In this document: in pieces, positions 8,419 to 16,665 of the stretch
How the letters are laid out: each line of letters starts with the position of its first letter
Position numbering within the stretch: position 1 is the stretch's first letter
Source of the DNA: Acidobacteriota bacterium
Lineage (GTDB): Bacteria > Acidobacteriota > Holophagae > Holophagales > Holophagaceae
Assembly (NCBI GenBank): GCA_021802985.1
Contig: JAJZQW010000017.1
Span: 1 to 41,704, forward strand
Reading direction: 5' to 3'
DNA length: 41,704 nt
Notes under the pieces: model-generated
Told to the model about the DNA's origin: nothing
Databases searched by the model: none
The model's input: only the letters and a program-made list of their open reading frames with translations
Made by a program: the position numbers and the translations under genes

Positions 8419-8446
8419 CCTCAGTCCTCAGTCCTCAGTCCTCAGT
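8419..8446. repeat. Four tandem copies of heptamer CCTCAGT
   Basis: Exact head-to-tail heptamers at 8419, 8426, 8433 and 8440. The last copies encode the C-terminus of RlmN (read as GGACTGAGGACTGA on the minus strand) and provide its TGA stop at 8435. The same GACTGAGG core recurs at 14611-14624 and 17271-17382. Confidence 0.8.
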
Positions 8447-9595
8447 CCGGGGGTTGCGTACCAGCTGGCCGCAGGCACCGGCCACATCCTGGCCCCGGGA
8501 GCGGCGCACGCTCACGGAGAGTCCCGCCTCGGCCAGCAGGTGACAGAGCGCGCCGACGCGGGCCTCGTCCGGGGGTTCGAAGCCGTTCCCCTCATGCGCG
8601 CCTTCCGTGGCGCGCACCCGTTGGGCGGAACCTCCGGTTCCGTGGGGCTCCGCTCCTGCTCCGCCCTCATGGGGGTTGAAGGGGATGAGGTTGATCTTGC
8701 TGGGGAAGCGGCGGGCGAAGGCGGCCAGGCGGCGGCCGTCCTCCAGGCTGTCCGTGATTCCCTTCAGCAGAACGTATTCCAGGGTGATCCGCTCGCCGGA
8801 CTGGAGGGGGAAGCGGCCCAGGGCCGAGGCCAGGGCCTCCAGGTTCCAGACGCGGTTCACGGGCATGATGCGCGAGCGCTGCTCGTCCGTGGTGGCGTTG
8901 AGGCTGAGGGCCAGCCGGGGGCGCTTGGGGAAGGCCCCCATCCGCTCGATGCCGCTCACCAGGCCCGACGTGGACACCGTGATGCGGCGGGGCGGGATGG
9001 CCAGGCCCTTCGGATCCGTGAGGATGGCGAAGGCGGCCATGAGGTGGTCCAGGTTGTGGAGGGGCTCCCCCATGCCCATGAACACCAGGTTCACGGGCAC
9101 GCCCTCGGGATGGCCGTGGTGGTTCAGCATGGCCACCACCTGGCCCACGATTTCCGCGGCGGAGAGGTTGCGCAGGATGCCCATCTGGCCCGTGGCGCAG
9201 AAGGTGCAGCCCATGGCGCAGCCCACCTGGCTGGAGAGGCAGAGGGTCACCCGTTTCTCGTACGGCATGAAGACGCCTTCGACCTGCTTCCCGTCCGCCA
9301 GCTGGAAGACGTGCTTGGTGGCACCGTCCTCCGAGGGCTGGCTCTGCACGATCTCCGGCCAACAAAGGTCCACCGAGGCCTCGAGACGGGTCCGCAGTTC
9401 CTTGGACAGGGGCGTGAACTGGTCCCACCGGGCCCAGCGGTGGCGGTAGAGGCCCTCGAAGAGCTGGGCGCCGCGCCAGGCCGGCTCCCCCAGCGAGATC
9501 ACCAGGGCCTTCAGCTCCGCCAGCCCCAGCCCCGCCGCATCCGGACGGGCGTGGGTCGCGGCTTCGGGGGCGGGCAGGTCCCAGGCTGGCTTCAA
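8435..9595 (-). CDS. rlmN: Dual-specificity 23S rRNA/tRNA adenine-C2 methyltransferase RlmN
   Basis: Radical-SAM enzyme that methylates A2503 of 23S rRNA and A37 of some tRNAs. The radical cluster motif CAMGCTFC (Cys126, 130, 133) and the C-terminal methyl-carrying Cys in GACGQL (Cys375) are present, with MGMGEPLHNLD and the LNATTDEQR block between. Length is 386, about 25 more than expected, because a 75-bp element is inserted in frame after NPHEG (residues about 309-333). Start is a TTG at 9595, two bases after the upstream gene's stop; no ATG lies before the conserved LAELKALV region. The last residues and the stop come from a tandem repeat. The enzyme may still be active, since the insertion falls in a variable loop and all catalytic Cys remain. 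Confidence 0.93.
   Translation of the reverse strand: MKPAWDLPAPEAATHARPDAAGLGLAELKALVISLGEPAWRGAQLFEGLYRHRWARWDQFTPLSKELRTRLEASVDLCWPEIVQSQPSEDGATKHVFQLADGKQVEGVFMPYEKRVTLCLSSQVGCAMGCTFCATGQMGILRNLSAAEIVGQVVAMLNHHGHPEGVPVNLVFMGMGEPLHNLDHLMAAFAILTDPKGLAIPPRRITVSTSGLVSGIERMGAFPKRPRLALSLNATTDEQRSRIMPVNRVWNLEALASALGRFPLQSGERITLEYVLLKGITDSLEDGRRLAAFARRFPSKINLIPFNPHEGGAGAEPHGTGGSAQRVRATEGAHEGNGFEPPDEARVGALCHLLAEAGLSVSVRRSRGQDVAGACGQLVRNPRTED
8597..8671. mobile_element. 75-bp hairpin mini-insertion inside rlmN with 8-bp target duplication
   Basis: CCCTCATG occurs at 8589-8596 and again at 8664-8671. Removing 75 bp (one copy plus the 67 bp between) exactly restores the conserved RlmN reading NPHEG-NGFEPP. 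The inserted piece contains two perfect hairpins: TGCGCGCC/GGCGCGCA (8595-8602 with 8609-8616) and CGGAACC/GGTTCCG (8626-8632 with 8636-8642). The size is a multiple of three with no stop, so the frame is kept. It looks like a REP/MITE-like miniature element. What mobilised it is unknown. Confidence 0.7.
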
Positions 9596-9597
9596 GC

Positions 9598-9861
9598 TCA
9601 GTCCATCCGGATCTTGAAGGACTTCATGAGGCTCTTGTCGTCCTCGGAGAACGGCAGGGCGGATTCCGGCTCAGCGGAACCCGCCTCCCTCGGTTCCAAC
9701 GGGAGGCGAAGGGGCGCGGCCTCGAGGATGAGGACCAAGCCGTAGCCATCCGCCTGAATCTGGATGGCCAGGTTCCGGCAGTGATCATCCTCGGCCAAGG
9801 CCTTCACAAGGGAATCCCCCAGCTCGCTCACCAGGTGGTGCAGGCGCTCGGGTAGTTCCAT
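9598..9861 (-). CDS. Conserved-looking small protein of unknown function
   Basis: An 87-residue acidic protein not recognised. The N-terminal half (LPERLHHLVSELGDSLVKAL) looks helical, the middle (GYGLVLILEAAPLRL) is a short hydrophobic beta-like stretch, and the end is charged. There is no signal peptide and no cysteine cluster. A GGAGG stands 4 nt before the ATG, and the stop lies 2 nt from the rlmN start, so it is probably translated together with rlmN. Confidence 0.55.
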   Translation of the reverse strand: MELPERLHHLVSELGDSLVKALAEDDHCRNLAIQIQADGYGLVLILEAAPLRLPLEPREAGSAEPESALPFSEDDKSLMKSFKIRMD

Positions 9862-9902
9862 GGGGCCTCCGGGCCCCCCATGGTAGCAGCGGGTTCCTGG
9901 GC

Positions 9903-10466
9903 TTAGGCCTCCCAGGCCGCCCGGAACCTCGCCACGGCGTCAACGGGATCGCCTGCCCAGAAGGATCGGATGGCCGCCAGGCCCGCCAGGCGTGGATGCC
10001 GAAGCGCCGGGGCGTTCGAGGGGTCCAGGCCGCCAAGGGCCAGGAGCCGGGGGCCTGCCACGGGCAGGGTGTCCAGGAACCGGTGGAGGCGCGCCACGCC
10101 CCAGGATTGGCCCTTCCCGGGGCTGGGGAGGAGGGGAGACACCAGCAGTTGCTCGCAGCCGGAGCGGTCCGTCCACTGGCCTTCGGCGTGGAGGGGGCGG
10201 GACAGCGGCAACAACCCGGGCTCCACCTCGGGGTGGTCCTCCGGGGCATGGAGGCCGCAGCCGGCGGCGAAGGCCACGTCCAGGCGTCCGCCCACCCAGA
10301 GACGCACGCCGGGAGCGGTCTCCTGGCACCACCGGGCGGCCTCCAGCAGGGCCCGGGCCTCCAGGCCCCGCTCGCGGATGAGGAAGCCGTCGATGCCCGA
10401 GCGGAGGACGGGGCCCCACCGCTCCGGGTCGAACCCGAGCCCCGGCGTGATCGCCAGCAGGATCAT
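9903..10466 (-). CDS. ThiE/TenI-like (thiamine phosphate synthase superfamily) protein
   Basis: A 187-residue TIM-barrel candidate. The family landmarks are recognisable but altered: GIDGFLIRERGLEARALLEA matches the ThiE R-E-K-D-L region, GCGLHAPEDHP matches the GVHLGQED region, LLVSPLLPSPGKGQSWG matches GPVFPTxTK, and LLALGGLDPSN matches VAIGGI. The loss of the usual Asn-Asp after the second strand (GGRLDVA here) suggests TenI-like or diverged function rather than a normal thiamine phosphate synthase. Its start overlaps the aldo/keto reductase stop as ATGA. No other thiamine genes are in the window. Confidence 0.7.
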   Translation of the reverse strand: MILLAITPGLGFDPERWGPVLRSGIDGFLIRERGLEARALLEAARWCQETAPGVRLWVGGRLDVAFAAGCGLHAPEDHPEVEPGLLPLSRPLHAEGQWTDRSGCEQLLVSPLLPSPGKGQSWGVARLHRFLDTLPVAGPRLLALGGLDPSNAPALRHPRLAGLAAIRSFWAGDPVDAVARFRAAWEA

Positions 10467-11452
10467 CCGAACAGGCTTTCCAGCGCCGCCGGGGCGAGCT
10501 TGGGAAGGGCCAGCACCGCCACGTTCTCGGTGACATGCGCGGCCCGGCCCATGCCACAGAGGGCCGTGGTGACGCCGGGGCAGGACCGGGTGAACTGCAG
10601 GGCCGCCTGCGCGGGCGTCTGGAGGCCGAACGCCTCCGCGAATCCGTCCGGAAGCTGGTGGAGGATGCGGGCCTGCAGGATGGACGCCGAGGTCTGTACC
10701 GAGAGTCCGCTGGCCTGGGCGGCGGCCAGGGGGGTCATCGCCGTGCCGGACATCCGCTGGGTCGGTGCGAGGTAGGCTTCGGGCATGGCCAGGTTGAGGG
10801 GGAGCTGGATCCAGCGGAAATGATGGTCGCGACCCCCGGCGGCGGTGGCGGCTTCCAGCAGGCGGGCGAGGCTGAGATGTCCCGCCTGGTCCGGCGGGAC
10901 CCGGAACCCATTCCAGGTGGCCACGCCGTAGGCGCGGATCTTCCCGGCGGCCACGAAGCCCTCGCAGGCCTCGAAGGCCCGGCCGATCATGGCGTAGAAG
11001 GCCTCGGGTCCCAGATGTGGAAGCTGCTGTTCCGGGTTGTGCAGATGGAACAGGTCCAACGTCTCCAGGCCCAGGGCGGCCCTGCTGAGATCCAGCTGAT
11101 GGGCCAGGTACTTCGGGGTGAGGGCGTGACAGCCATCCACCAGATCGTCCACGGACAGGATGCCCGGTGCTTCCAGCACGCGATGGAACCAGCTGCGGGG
11201 GCTCTCCTCCGGCGCGTCCTCCGGCATCGGGATGTACCCGGCCTTGGTGGAGACGAAGAAATCCCCCCGTGGCCGGCCCTTGAGGGCCGCGCCCAGAACC
11301 CGTTCGGAACGTCCATTCCGGTAGTTCGCGGCCGTATCGAAGACCGTTCCCCCCGCGGCCAGGAACGTGCGGGCGGCTTCGAGGTAGCTGCTGTCGGCGG
11401 CGTCGGTGGGCGGCCCCAGGTAGGTGCCGAGGCCGAGGGTGCTGAGGCGCAT
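10463..11452 (-). CDS. Aldo/keto reductase family oxidoreductase
   Basis: NADPH-type oxidoreductase of 329 residues with the AKR catalytic tetrad: Asp and Tyr in FDTAANYRNGRSERVLG, Lys in VSTKAGY and His in LFHLHNPE. The barrel continues with RAYGVATWNGFR, the LNLAMPEAY region and GVTTALCGMGRAAHVTEN (cofactor binding). A GGAG lies 7 nt before the ATG at 11452; the frame stays open 36 codons further upstream without family similarity. It lies 35 nt after the bamD-like gene and is coupled by ATGA to the TenI-like gene. Substrate unknown. Confidence 0.88.
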   Translation of the reverse strand: MRLSTLGLGTYLGPPTDAADSSYLEAARTFLAAGGTVFDTAANYRNGRSERVLGAALKGRPRGDFFVSTKAGYIPMPEDAPEESPRSWFHRVLEAPGILSVDDLVDGCHALTPKYLAHQLDLSRAALGLETLDLFHLHNPEQQLPHLGPEAFYAMIGRAFEACEGFVAAGKIRAYGVATWNGFRVPPDQAGHLSLARLLEAATAAGGRDHHFRWIQLPLNLAMPEAYLAPTQRMSGTAMTPLAAAQASGLSVQTSASILQARILHQLPDGFAEAFGLQTPAQAALQFTRSCPGVTTALCGMGRAAHVTENVAVLALPKLAPAALESLFG

Positions 11453-11487
11453 GGATGACTCCGGCCGGGGGAGGGCGTGGGCCCGTG

Positions 11488-12417
11488 TCAGCTGTCCAAG
11501 GATTCCTTCACGCCCGCGGTGCCCATGGTGATGAGACGGTCGGCGGCCCGGGTGGCCCACTCGGAGTTGGGATAGCTCTCCACCAGCTTCTGGTAGTAGT
11601 CCTTGGCCTCGGCCCGGAAAGTCGCGATGCGTTCCTTGCCGAAGGCCTGCAACTCTTTCTCGTAGGCGGAGCCCTCCTTCTGGTTCAGCTCCTGGAAGGA
11701 GTCCTTCTTTACGCGGGCGAGGTAGTCCTTGTTGAACTGATTGAGCTCGGCCGGGGACAGGGTGCGCTGCCGCATGGTTTCGCCCAGGTAGTAGTAGGCC
11801 CGCTCCCGGTCCACATAGTCGGGGTAGGTCACCAGGAGATCCTTCAGGCGGTGTTCAGCGGCGGGATAGTCGTAGGTGTTCACGTAGAAGATGCCCACCT
11901 GCAGCTCGTGCTCGGCGAGCCGCCGCCAGCATTGGACGATCTTGGACTTGGCTTCGGTGGCGTAGGGGCTTCCGGGCGATTCGGCCAGGAGCTGCTGGAA
12001 GGACGCCAGGGCCTTCCGGGTCTCGGCCTGATCGCGTTCGGCGCTCTCGATGGACGAGAAGTGGCAGAGCGCCTTGTGGTACAGGGCGTAGTCCCGCAGT
12101 TCGCTGTGGGGGAAGTAGTTGAGGAAGCTTGTGTACTCGACCTCGGCTTCCGGGTAGCTGGGGCTCTTCTGGAAGAAGAAGCTGTCGCCCAGCATGATCT
12201 TGGCCCGCGGGAACTCCGCGGATCCCGGCAGGTTCTCCTCCAGGGTGCGCAGGTTGCGCCGGGCATCCTCGTACTTGCCCAGCTTCATCTCGCGGTCGGC
12301 CGTGCTGAGCAGCTGCGCGGCGGTGACCCCCTTTTCGGTGGTCTTGGGCTTGCGGCAGCCCAGCCCGAGGCCCGCCAGGGCGGCGGCGAGGGCCAGGACG
12401 GTGACGGTGCGCTTCAT
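11488..12417 (-). CDS. Outer-membrane assembly lipoprotein BamD-like
   Basis: A 309-residue lipoprotein: MKRTVTVLALAAALAGLG signal peptide followed by LGC, which places the lipidated Cys near residue 21. TPR-like helical repeats follow (AQLLSTADREMKLGKYEDAR, YPEAEVEYTSFLNYFPHSEL, ASFQQLLAESPGSPYATEAK, YPAAEHRLKDLLVTYPDY), the arrangement of BamD in the BAM complex that inserts barrels. It is longer than E. coli BamD (245) because of a C-terminal lysine-rich extension with another repeat (KDYYQKLVESYPNSEWATRA). GGAG stands 6 nt before the ATG, and the ATG overlaps the upstream hydrolase stop (ATGA). Another TPR lipoprotein role is possible. Confidence 0.82.
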   Translation of the reverse strand: MKRTVTVLALAAALAGLGLGCRKPKTTEKGVTAAQLLSTADREMKLGKYEDARRNLRTLEENLPGSAEFPRAKIMLGDSFFFQKSPSYPEAEVEYTSFLNYFPHSELRDYALYHKALCHFSSIESAERDQAETRKALASFQQLLAESPGSPYATEAKSKIVQCWRRLAEHELQVGIFYVNTYDYPAAEHRLKDLLVTYPDYVDRERAYYYLGETMRQRTLSPAELNQFNKDYLARVKKDSFQELNQKEGSAYEKELQAFGKERIATFRAEAKDYYQKLVESYPNSEWATRAADRLITMGTAGVKESLDS

Positions 12418-13430
12418 GCGGACTCCGGGGGCATCAGGTTCAACATCGCGGGGGGGCTCGGGAGAGCGGGCACTTGAGGCATGGCGGGACGGACCGAAGG
12501 GTTCCATGCCTGCCGGAGGCTTTCCAGCCAGGGTTCCACCAGCGCCTGGGCCCGGGCCCGGTGCCGGTCATGGAAAATCTCATGGAGGCACTCGGGAAGC
12601 CGGTGCCGCGCCAGCAGATCCGGCCGGACCGCAGACCACAGGGCTTCCGAACCATCCGGGTCCACCACCGTGTCCGCGCCCGACTCCAGCAGGAGCATGG
12701 GCCGGTCCAGTTCGTGGCCCAGGGGCAGGAGTTCGGCCCGGCCTTCCGCCAGGGCGGCGCCGAAGGCGGCCGTGGCCATGCGGTGGCAGAGGGGATCGGC
12801 CTCGTAGCGCTGCACCAGCACAGGATCCGAGCAGACCTCGCTCTTGTCCCCGTGGAGTCGGATGGGCCGGTGGGGCGCCAGCCAGCGGAGGATCCCGGAG
12901 AGCACCACGAGGGCCCGGGTGTTGGGCCGCAGCGTCACGCTGGGGCTGGAAAGGATCAGGCCGTCCAGGGTGTCCGCGTGCCAGAGCAGGGTGAGCAGGG
13001 CCACCAGGCCGCCGAAGCTGTGGCCCAGCACCACCTGGGGGCAGACCGGCAGCGGCGGCATGGGCACCCCCTCCACGAGCCGCGGCTTCGCCCCGGTCCG
13101 GTCGGCGTCATAGCGACGCTCCTGGCGGAGGAAGAGGGCGAAGTCATCCACGAAGGCCCGGATGCCCACCGCATCCCCACGGATGCCGCCGGACCGGCCG
13201 AAGCCCCGGTGGTCCATGCTGGAAACCGACCAGCCCAGGCCGTGCAGCCAGTGGGCCGTATGGCGGTAGCGCTCGCCGTGCTCGCCGTAGCCGTGGGAGA
13301 TGACCACCCGGCCCTTGGGGCTGGGGTGTTCCCAGCGGGCCCAGGCCAGGGGCGTTCCGCCATGCCCCGTCAGGACCCCACGGATGGTGGGTTCCAGATC
13401 GGCGGGCAGGACGGGGAGGATCTCCGGCAT
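12414..13430 (-). CDS. Alpha/beta hydrolase, monoacylglycerol lipase-like
   Basis: A 338-residue serine hydrolase of the lysophospholipase/monoacylglycerol lipase type. HGYGEHGERYRHTA (oxyanion region, about residues 46-59), MDHRGFGRSGG, the nucleophile elbow GHSFGG, an Asp in ESGADTVVDP and the final His in LHEIFHDRH are all present. It has no signal peptide. The C-terminal 35 residues are Pro/Ala-rich. Coupled to the bamD-like gene by ATGA and divergent from prfB; 86 bp separate the two starts and must hold both promoters, none of which I can fix with confidence. Confidence 0.85.
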   Translation of the reverse strand: MPEILPVLPADLEPTIRGVLTGHGGTPLAWARWEHPSPKGRVVISHGYGEHGERYRHTAHWLHGLGWSVSSMDHRGFGRSGGIRGDAVGIRAFVDDFALFLRQERRYDADRTGAKPRLVEGVPMPPLPVCPQVVLGHSFGGLVALLTLLWHADTLDGLILSSPSVTLRPNTRALVVLSGILRWLAPHRPIRLHGDKSEVCSDPVLVQRYEADPLCHRMATAAFGAALAEGRAELLPLGHELDRPMLLLESGADTVVDPDGSEALWSAVRPDLLARHRLPECLHEIFHDRHRARAQALVEPWLESLRQAWNPSVRPAMPQVPALPSPPAMLNLMPPESA

Positions 13431-13516
13431 CCCCCCAGAATACCGTGCGGACGGCCCATCCCGGATTGGCTTAAACTCAAAGGTTCCCCCGATGATCGGG
13501 ACCGGAGATGCGGACG

Positions 13517-14623
13517 ATGGACTTCGAGACCCTGGTGCGGGCCAAGAATGAGCTGGAGCCCCGGGTCCGCCAGCTGGTCGCCCATCTGGATCCCGAGCGG
13601 AAGGCCCTGGAACTGGAGCAGATCGAGGAGCGGACCACGGCGCCCGGCTTCTGGGACGATCCCGAGGCGGCCAAACCCCTGCTCCAGAAGCGGGGCGTCC
13701 TGAGCGACGACATGGCTCTGGCCAAGAAACTGTCCGGCGGGCAGGAGGATCTGGAGACGGCCCTGGAACTGGCCCGGGACGACCAGGAGATGCTCCTCGA
13801 AGCCGAGGCCCTGGAAGGCCAGTTGCGCAAGGGAGTGGAGGATGCCGAGCTGCGCATGATGCTCAGCGGCGATCTGGACCACAACCACGCCATCGTGGCC
13901 ATTGCCCCCGGCGCCGGCGGCACCGAAAGCCAGGACTGGGCGGCCATGCTGCTGCGCATGTACCTGCGCTTCTGTGAGGCCAAGGGCTGGGCCACCGAGA
14001 TGATCGACTACCAGGATGGGGAGGAGGCCGGCATCAAGGGCGCCACCTTCATCGTGGATGCCCCCTTCTCCTACGGCTACCTGCGGGCCGAGGCGGGCGT
14101 CCACCGCCTGGTGCGCATCAGCCCCTTCGATTCCGCCAAGCGCCGCCACACCAGCTTCGCGGCCGTGTACGTCAGCCCCGAACTGGACGACACCATCAAC
14201 GTGGACATCCCCGAGAAGGACCTCAAGATCGATGTCTTCCGGGCCAGCGGCGCGGGCGGCCAGCACGTGAACCGTACCGAATCCGCCGTGCGCTTCACCC
14301 ACCTGCCCACCGGCATCGTGGTCAGCTGCCAGAACGAGCGCAGCCAGATCAAGAACCGGGCGACGGCCCTGAAGGTGCTGCAGGGCCGCCTGTACGAGCT
14401 GGAACAGCGCAAGTTCCTGGAGCGGGTGGCCGCCGCCAGCGGCGACAAGGCCGATGTGGCCTGGGGCAGCCAGATCCGCAGCTACGTCCTCCAGCCCTAC
14501 CAGATGGTGAAGGACCACCGCACCGGCGCCGAGACCAGCCAGACCCAGAAGGTGCTGGACGGCGACATCGACGTCTTCATCCGCACCCAGCTCCTGGCCA
14601 AGAGCCTCAAGACTGAGGGCTGA
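13517..14623 (+). CDS. prfB: Peptide chain release factor 2
   Basis: Terminates translation at UGA and UAA. The 368-residue frame has the SPF tripeptide in RISPFDSAKRRHTSF that recognises the stop codon, and the GGQ motif in GAGGQHVNRTESAVR that triggers hydrolysis. The N-terminal region (ELEPRVRQLVAHLDPERKA) reads straight through the position of the usual programmed frameshift with no in-frame UGA, so autoregulation by frameshifting is absent. An ATG at 13508 touches the GGAG with no gap; the ATG at 13517 has a 9-nt gap and fits the family start, so I chose it. The C-terminal KTEG and stop fall in a GACTGAGGGCTGAG repeat like that at the end of rlmN. Confidence 0.96.
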   Translation: MDFETLVRAKNELEPRVRQLVAHLDPERKALELEQIEERTTAPGFWDDPEAAKPLLQKRGVLSDDMALAKKLSGGQEDLETALELARDDQEMLLEAEALEGQLRKGVEDAELRMMLSGDLDHNHAIVAIAPGAGGTESQDWAAMLLRMYLRFCEAKGWATEMIDYQDGEEAGIKGATFIVDAPFSYGYLRAEAGVHRLVRISPFDSAKRRHTSFAAVYVSPELDDTINVDIPEKDLKIDVFRASGAGGQHVNRTESAVRFTHLPTGIVVSCQNERSQIKNRATALKVLQGRLYELEQRKFLERVAAASGDKADVAWGSQIRSYVLQPYQMVKDHRTGAETSQTQKVLDGDIDVFIRTQLLAKSLKTEG

Positions 14624-14649
14624 GCCCCGCGACCAGCTTCTTGAGACAG

Positions 14650-15150
14650 CTATTCGCTCTTGGCGATCTGTTCCTGCTCGTCCTTGGGCAGGCGGAAGAC
14701 CCAGCGGCCCGTCGCGCGGTCCCAGAGATCGAAGCAGCAGAGCCAGTTCAACAGCCCCGCCACCATCACGTAGCTGGCGCCGTACTCCTGCGTGAGGGTG
14801 CGGATGGGCTCCGTTCCCGTCCCGCCGAAGGCCCAGGCGAAGGCCCCATAGACCGGACCGATGCCCGTCGTGGCCAGGGCCCCGAGGGTGGGCAGCCAGG
14901 CCCCGGGCGTGAAGACGAAGACGCCGCCCTTGATGCCGTTGACGGCGCCGAACTGGAGTTGCAGCGCCCCGAGGACGCAGAACAGCAGCCACACACCGAA
15001 GAAGGCCTTGGCCCGCCCCTTCTGGCCGATGACCCAGTAACCGGCCCCTGGCACCAGCCACTGCAGGAGCAGCGGCTTCCAGGCGGCCTTCAGGGCCTTC
15101 TGCTTGCGGAGGGGCAGGGGGAGTTTCGGGAGGGGCTTCTCGTCGGCCAT
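14650..15150 (-). CDS. Small integral membrane protein, unknown (TM2-like character)
   Basis: A 166-residue protein with a basic cytosolic N-terminus followed by three to four hydrophobic segments: WKPLLLQWLVPGAGYWVIGQ, AFFGVWLLFCVLGALQLQ, LPTLGALATTGIGPVYGAFA and YVMVAGLLNWLCCFDLW. The PGAGYWVIGQKGRA motif resembles the PGxGhxYxG turn seen in TM2-type and related small membrane proteins. Function unknown. It is convergent with prfB (26 nt between stops). No strong Shine-Dalgarno precedes the ATG. Confidence 0.6.
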   Translation of the reverse strand: MADEKPLPKLPLPLRKQKALKAAWKPLLLQWLVPGAGYWVIGQKGRAKAFFGVWLLFCVLGALQLQFGAVNGIKGGVFVFTPGAWLPTLGALATTGIGPVYGAFAWAFGGTGTEPIRTLTQEYGASYVMVAGLLNWLCCFDLWDRATGRWVFRLPKDEQEQIAKSE

Positions 15151-15244
15151 GCGTCTAGGCTACCTCAGTGGGGTTTTGTTGGGCGCGCGAAGCTGCGGGA
15201 CAGACAGCCAAGCGCAGCTCCACCGGGGATGCGAGTGTTTTCCC

Positions 15245-15730
15245 TCAGCCGGCCTGGGCGGGCGCGGCGACCGGGGTCGGGAACTGGAAGCCTGGCCGCG
15301 CCTCGGGGAGCCGGATCTCACCGCCGAGGTTCGCCGCCCGGGCCATGAGGGTCCCGGTGGCCAGGCCGAGGAGCAGGCAGCCCAGGAGACACCAGCGGGG
15401 CAGAGCCTTTCGCCGCCGGGCCAGGAAGAGGCCGGTGGCCGCCAGGATTCCCGTGAGGATGGCGGCCACCAGGGCGAGCAGGGCAGCGTCCTCATGCGAG
15501 TTGATCCGCGCGACAGAGACGCCGGGCAGGACCTGGACCAGGTCCCCGGCGTAGCCCCCCGTCAGGTAGGCGCCCCCCGCGGCCAGGCCCGTGAGGACCA
15601 TGCCCCAGAGGGCCGCCTGCTGGACGTCCTCCTGCTTCCGGGCCATGCCCCAGAGGAGCAGAAGCAGCGCAAAGGCCGCGCCCATCACAGGCGCGTGGTT
15701 GATGATCAGGTGCGCATGCGCCCAGTTCAT
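15245..15730 (-). CDS. DUF2231-like four-helix membrane protein
   Basis: A 161-residue protein with four predicted membrane helices and an N-terminal HAHLIINHAPVMG motif (residues 5-17) whose histidines recall the DUF2231 family, suggested to bind haem or act near redox enzymes. Other helices: ALWGMVLTGLAAGGAYLTGG, ALLALVAAILTGILAATGLF and WCLLGCLLLGLATGTLMA. A GGGAGGAAG precedes the ATG. The soluble C-terminal tail is Pro/Ala-rich. The family assignment is by resemblance only. Confidence 0.6.
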   Translation of the reverse strand: MNWAHAHLIINHAPVMGAAFALLLLLWGMARKQEDVQQAALWGMVLTGLAAGGAYLTGGYAGDLVQVLPGVSVARINSHEDAALLALVAAILTGILAATGLFLARRRKALPRWCLLGCLLLGLATGTLMARAANLGGEIRLPEARPGFQFPTPVAAPAQAG

Positions 15731-15859
15731 GGCGTCTTCCTCCCGGGAAAGGTCATCAGTCCGCCCAGCTTGGCAGCTACGGGTCAGATGGGTGAAGCGG
15801 CTTGTGTCGCTCCCAAGGTTACCTTCCGGGTGGTACGGTCATGAGTCCATGGCCGGCAC

Positions 15860-15889
15860 GCAAAGGGCCGCCTCGCGGCGGCCCTTTGC
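15860..15889. terminator. Perfect 13-bp hairpin downstream of rpsR
   Basis: GCAAAGGGCCGCC and GGCGGCCCTTTGC around a TCGC loop, 21 nt past the rpsR stop. No U-run follows on the minus strand. Likely ends the rplY-pth-rpsF-rpsR transcript. Confidence 0.6.
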
Positions 15890-15910
15890 AAAGCACATGC
15901 GTGGTGCGTG

Positions 15911-16177
15911 CTAGTCGGAAGCGAAGGGCAGCAGGGCGATGTTGCGCGCCCGCTTGATGGCTTCCACGAGCAGGCGCTGGTGCTTGGTGCAGACACCACT
16001 GGTGCGCCGGGGCAGCACCTTGCCGCGCTCGGGGGTGAAGGCCTGGAGGGTCTTCACGTCCTTGTAGTCGATCAGGATGGACTTCTCGACGCAGAACTTG
16101 CAGAACTTCGCGCGTCGGCCCCCAAAGGCCTTTTTCTTCTTGGGCTTGCCCTTCTTTGTGTCAGCTCGGCGCTTCAT
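15911..16177 (-). CDS. rpsR: 30S ribosomal protein S18
   Basis: Small-subunit protein that pairs with S6. The 88 residues have a long Lys-rich N-terminus, then [31 protein letters not shown] and [18 protein letters not shown]. The CxxC plus later Cys-x-x-His is the zinc-ribbon (C+) form of S18. The ATG overlaps the rpsF stop (ATGA), and its Shine-Dalgarno GAGGAGG lies inside the rpsF end. No ssb gene separates rpsF and rpsR, unlike many bacteria. Confidence 0.96.
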   Translation of the reverse strand: MKRRADTKKGKPKKKKAFGGRRAKFCKFCVEKSILIDYKDVKTLQAFTPERGKVLPRRTSGVCTKHQRLLVEAIKRARNIALLPFASD

Positions 16178-16563
16178 CCGGCCACCTCCTCAGGTGCGCG
16201 ATCCTTGATACCGGCCTGGGCCTTGCGCTTGCTCTCGCGCTCGATGCGCTGCTTGGCGCGGCCTGCGGCCTTGTCCGCCTCGTCCATGCGGACAGAGAGG
16301 AACTTGATCACGGCGTCGTTGTTGCGGAAGCGGCGCTCCAGCTCGGCGACCAGCGCGGGTCCGGCGTTCATCTCGAACAGCGTGTAGTAGCCCTCGCTGA
16401 ACTTCTGGACCTCGTAGGCCAGCCGCTTGCGGCCCCACTTGTCGGTCTTGAGCAGCTCGCCACCCTGCTCGGCAATGATCCCCTCGTACTGCTTGACGAG
16501 CTCATCGCTCTGCTCGTCCGTCAGCGTGGGGGAGGCGATGAAGATGGTCTCATAGCGACGCAT
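16174..16563 (-). CDS. rpsF: 30S ribosomal protein S6
   Basis: Small-subunit protein binding S18 and the 16S central domain. The 129 residues begin [18 protein letters not shown], with [20 protein letters not shown] and [14 protein letters not shown] as family blocks. A Lys/Arg/Glu-rich C-terminal extension of about 30 residues follows. AAGGAGG lies 5 nt before the ATG. The pth-rpsF-rpsR order is a common cluster; the 102-bp gap to pth shows nothing further that I can identify. Confidence 0.96.
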   Translation of the reverse strand: MRRYETIFIASPTLTDEQSDELVKQYEGIIAEQGGELLKTDKWGRKRLAYEVQKFSEGYYTLFEMNAGPALVAELERRFRNNDAVIKFLSVRMDEADKAAGRAKQRIERESKRKAQAGIKDRAPEEVAG

Positions 16564-16665
16564 CTGTCCTCCTTGTGGATGTGAAGCCCCCAGTCTTCGG
16601 GAGCAAGGAAGACGCCCTCCAGCGGAGGACGCGAACAGGCAGTTTCGCGCGAAAAGGCCGGAAGA

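Noticed and set aside
13508..13620. Programmed frameshift site in prfB
   Set aside because: The whole gene is open in one frame and no in-frame UGA occurs at the usual site.
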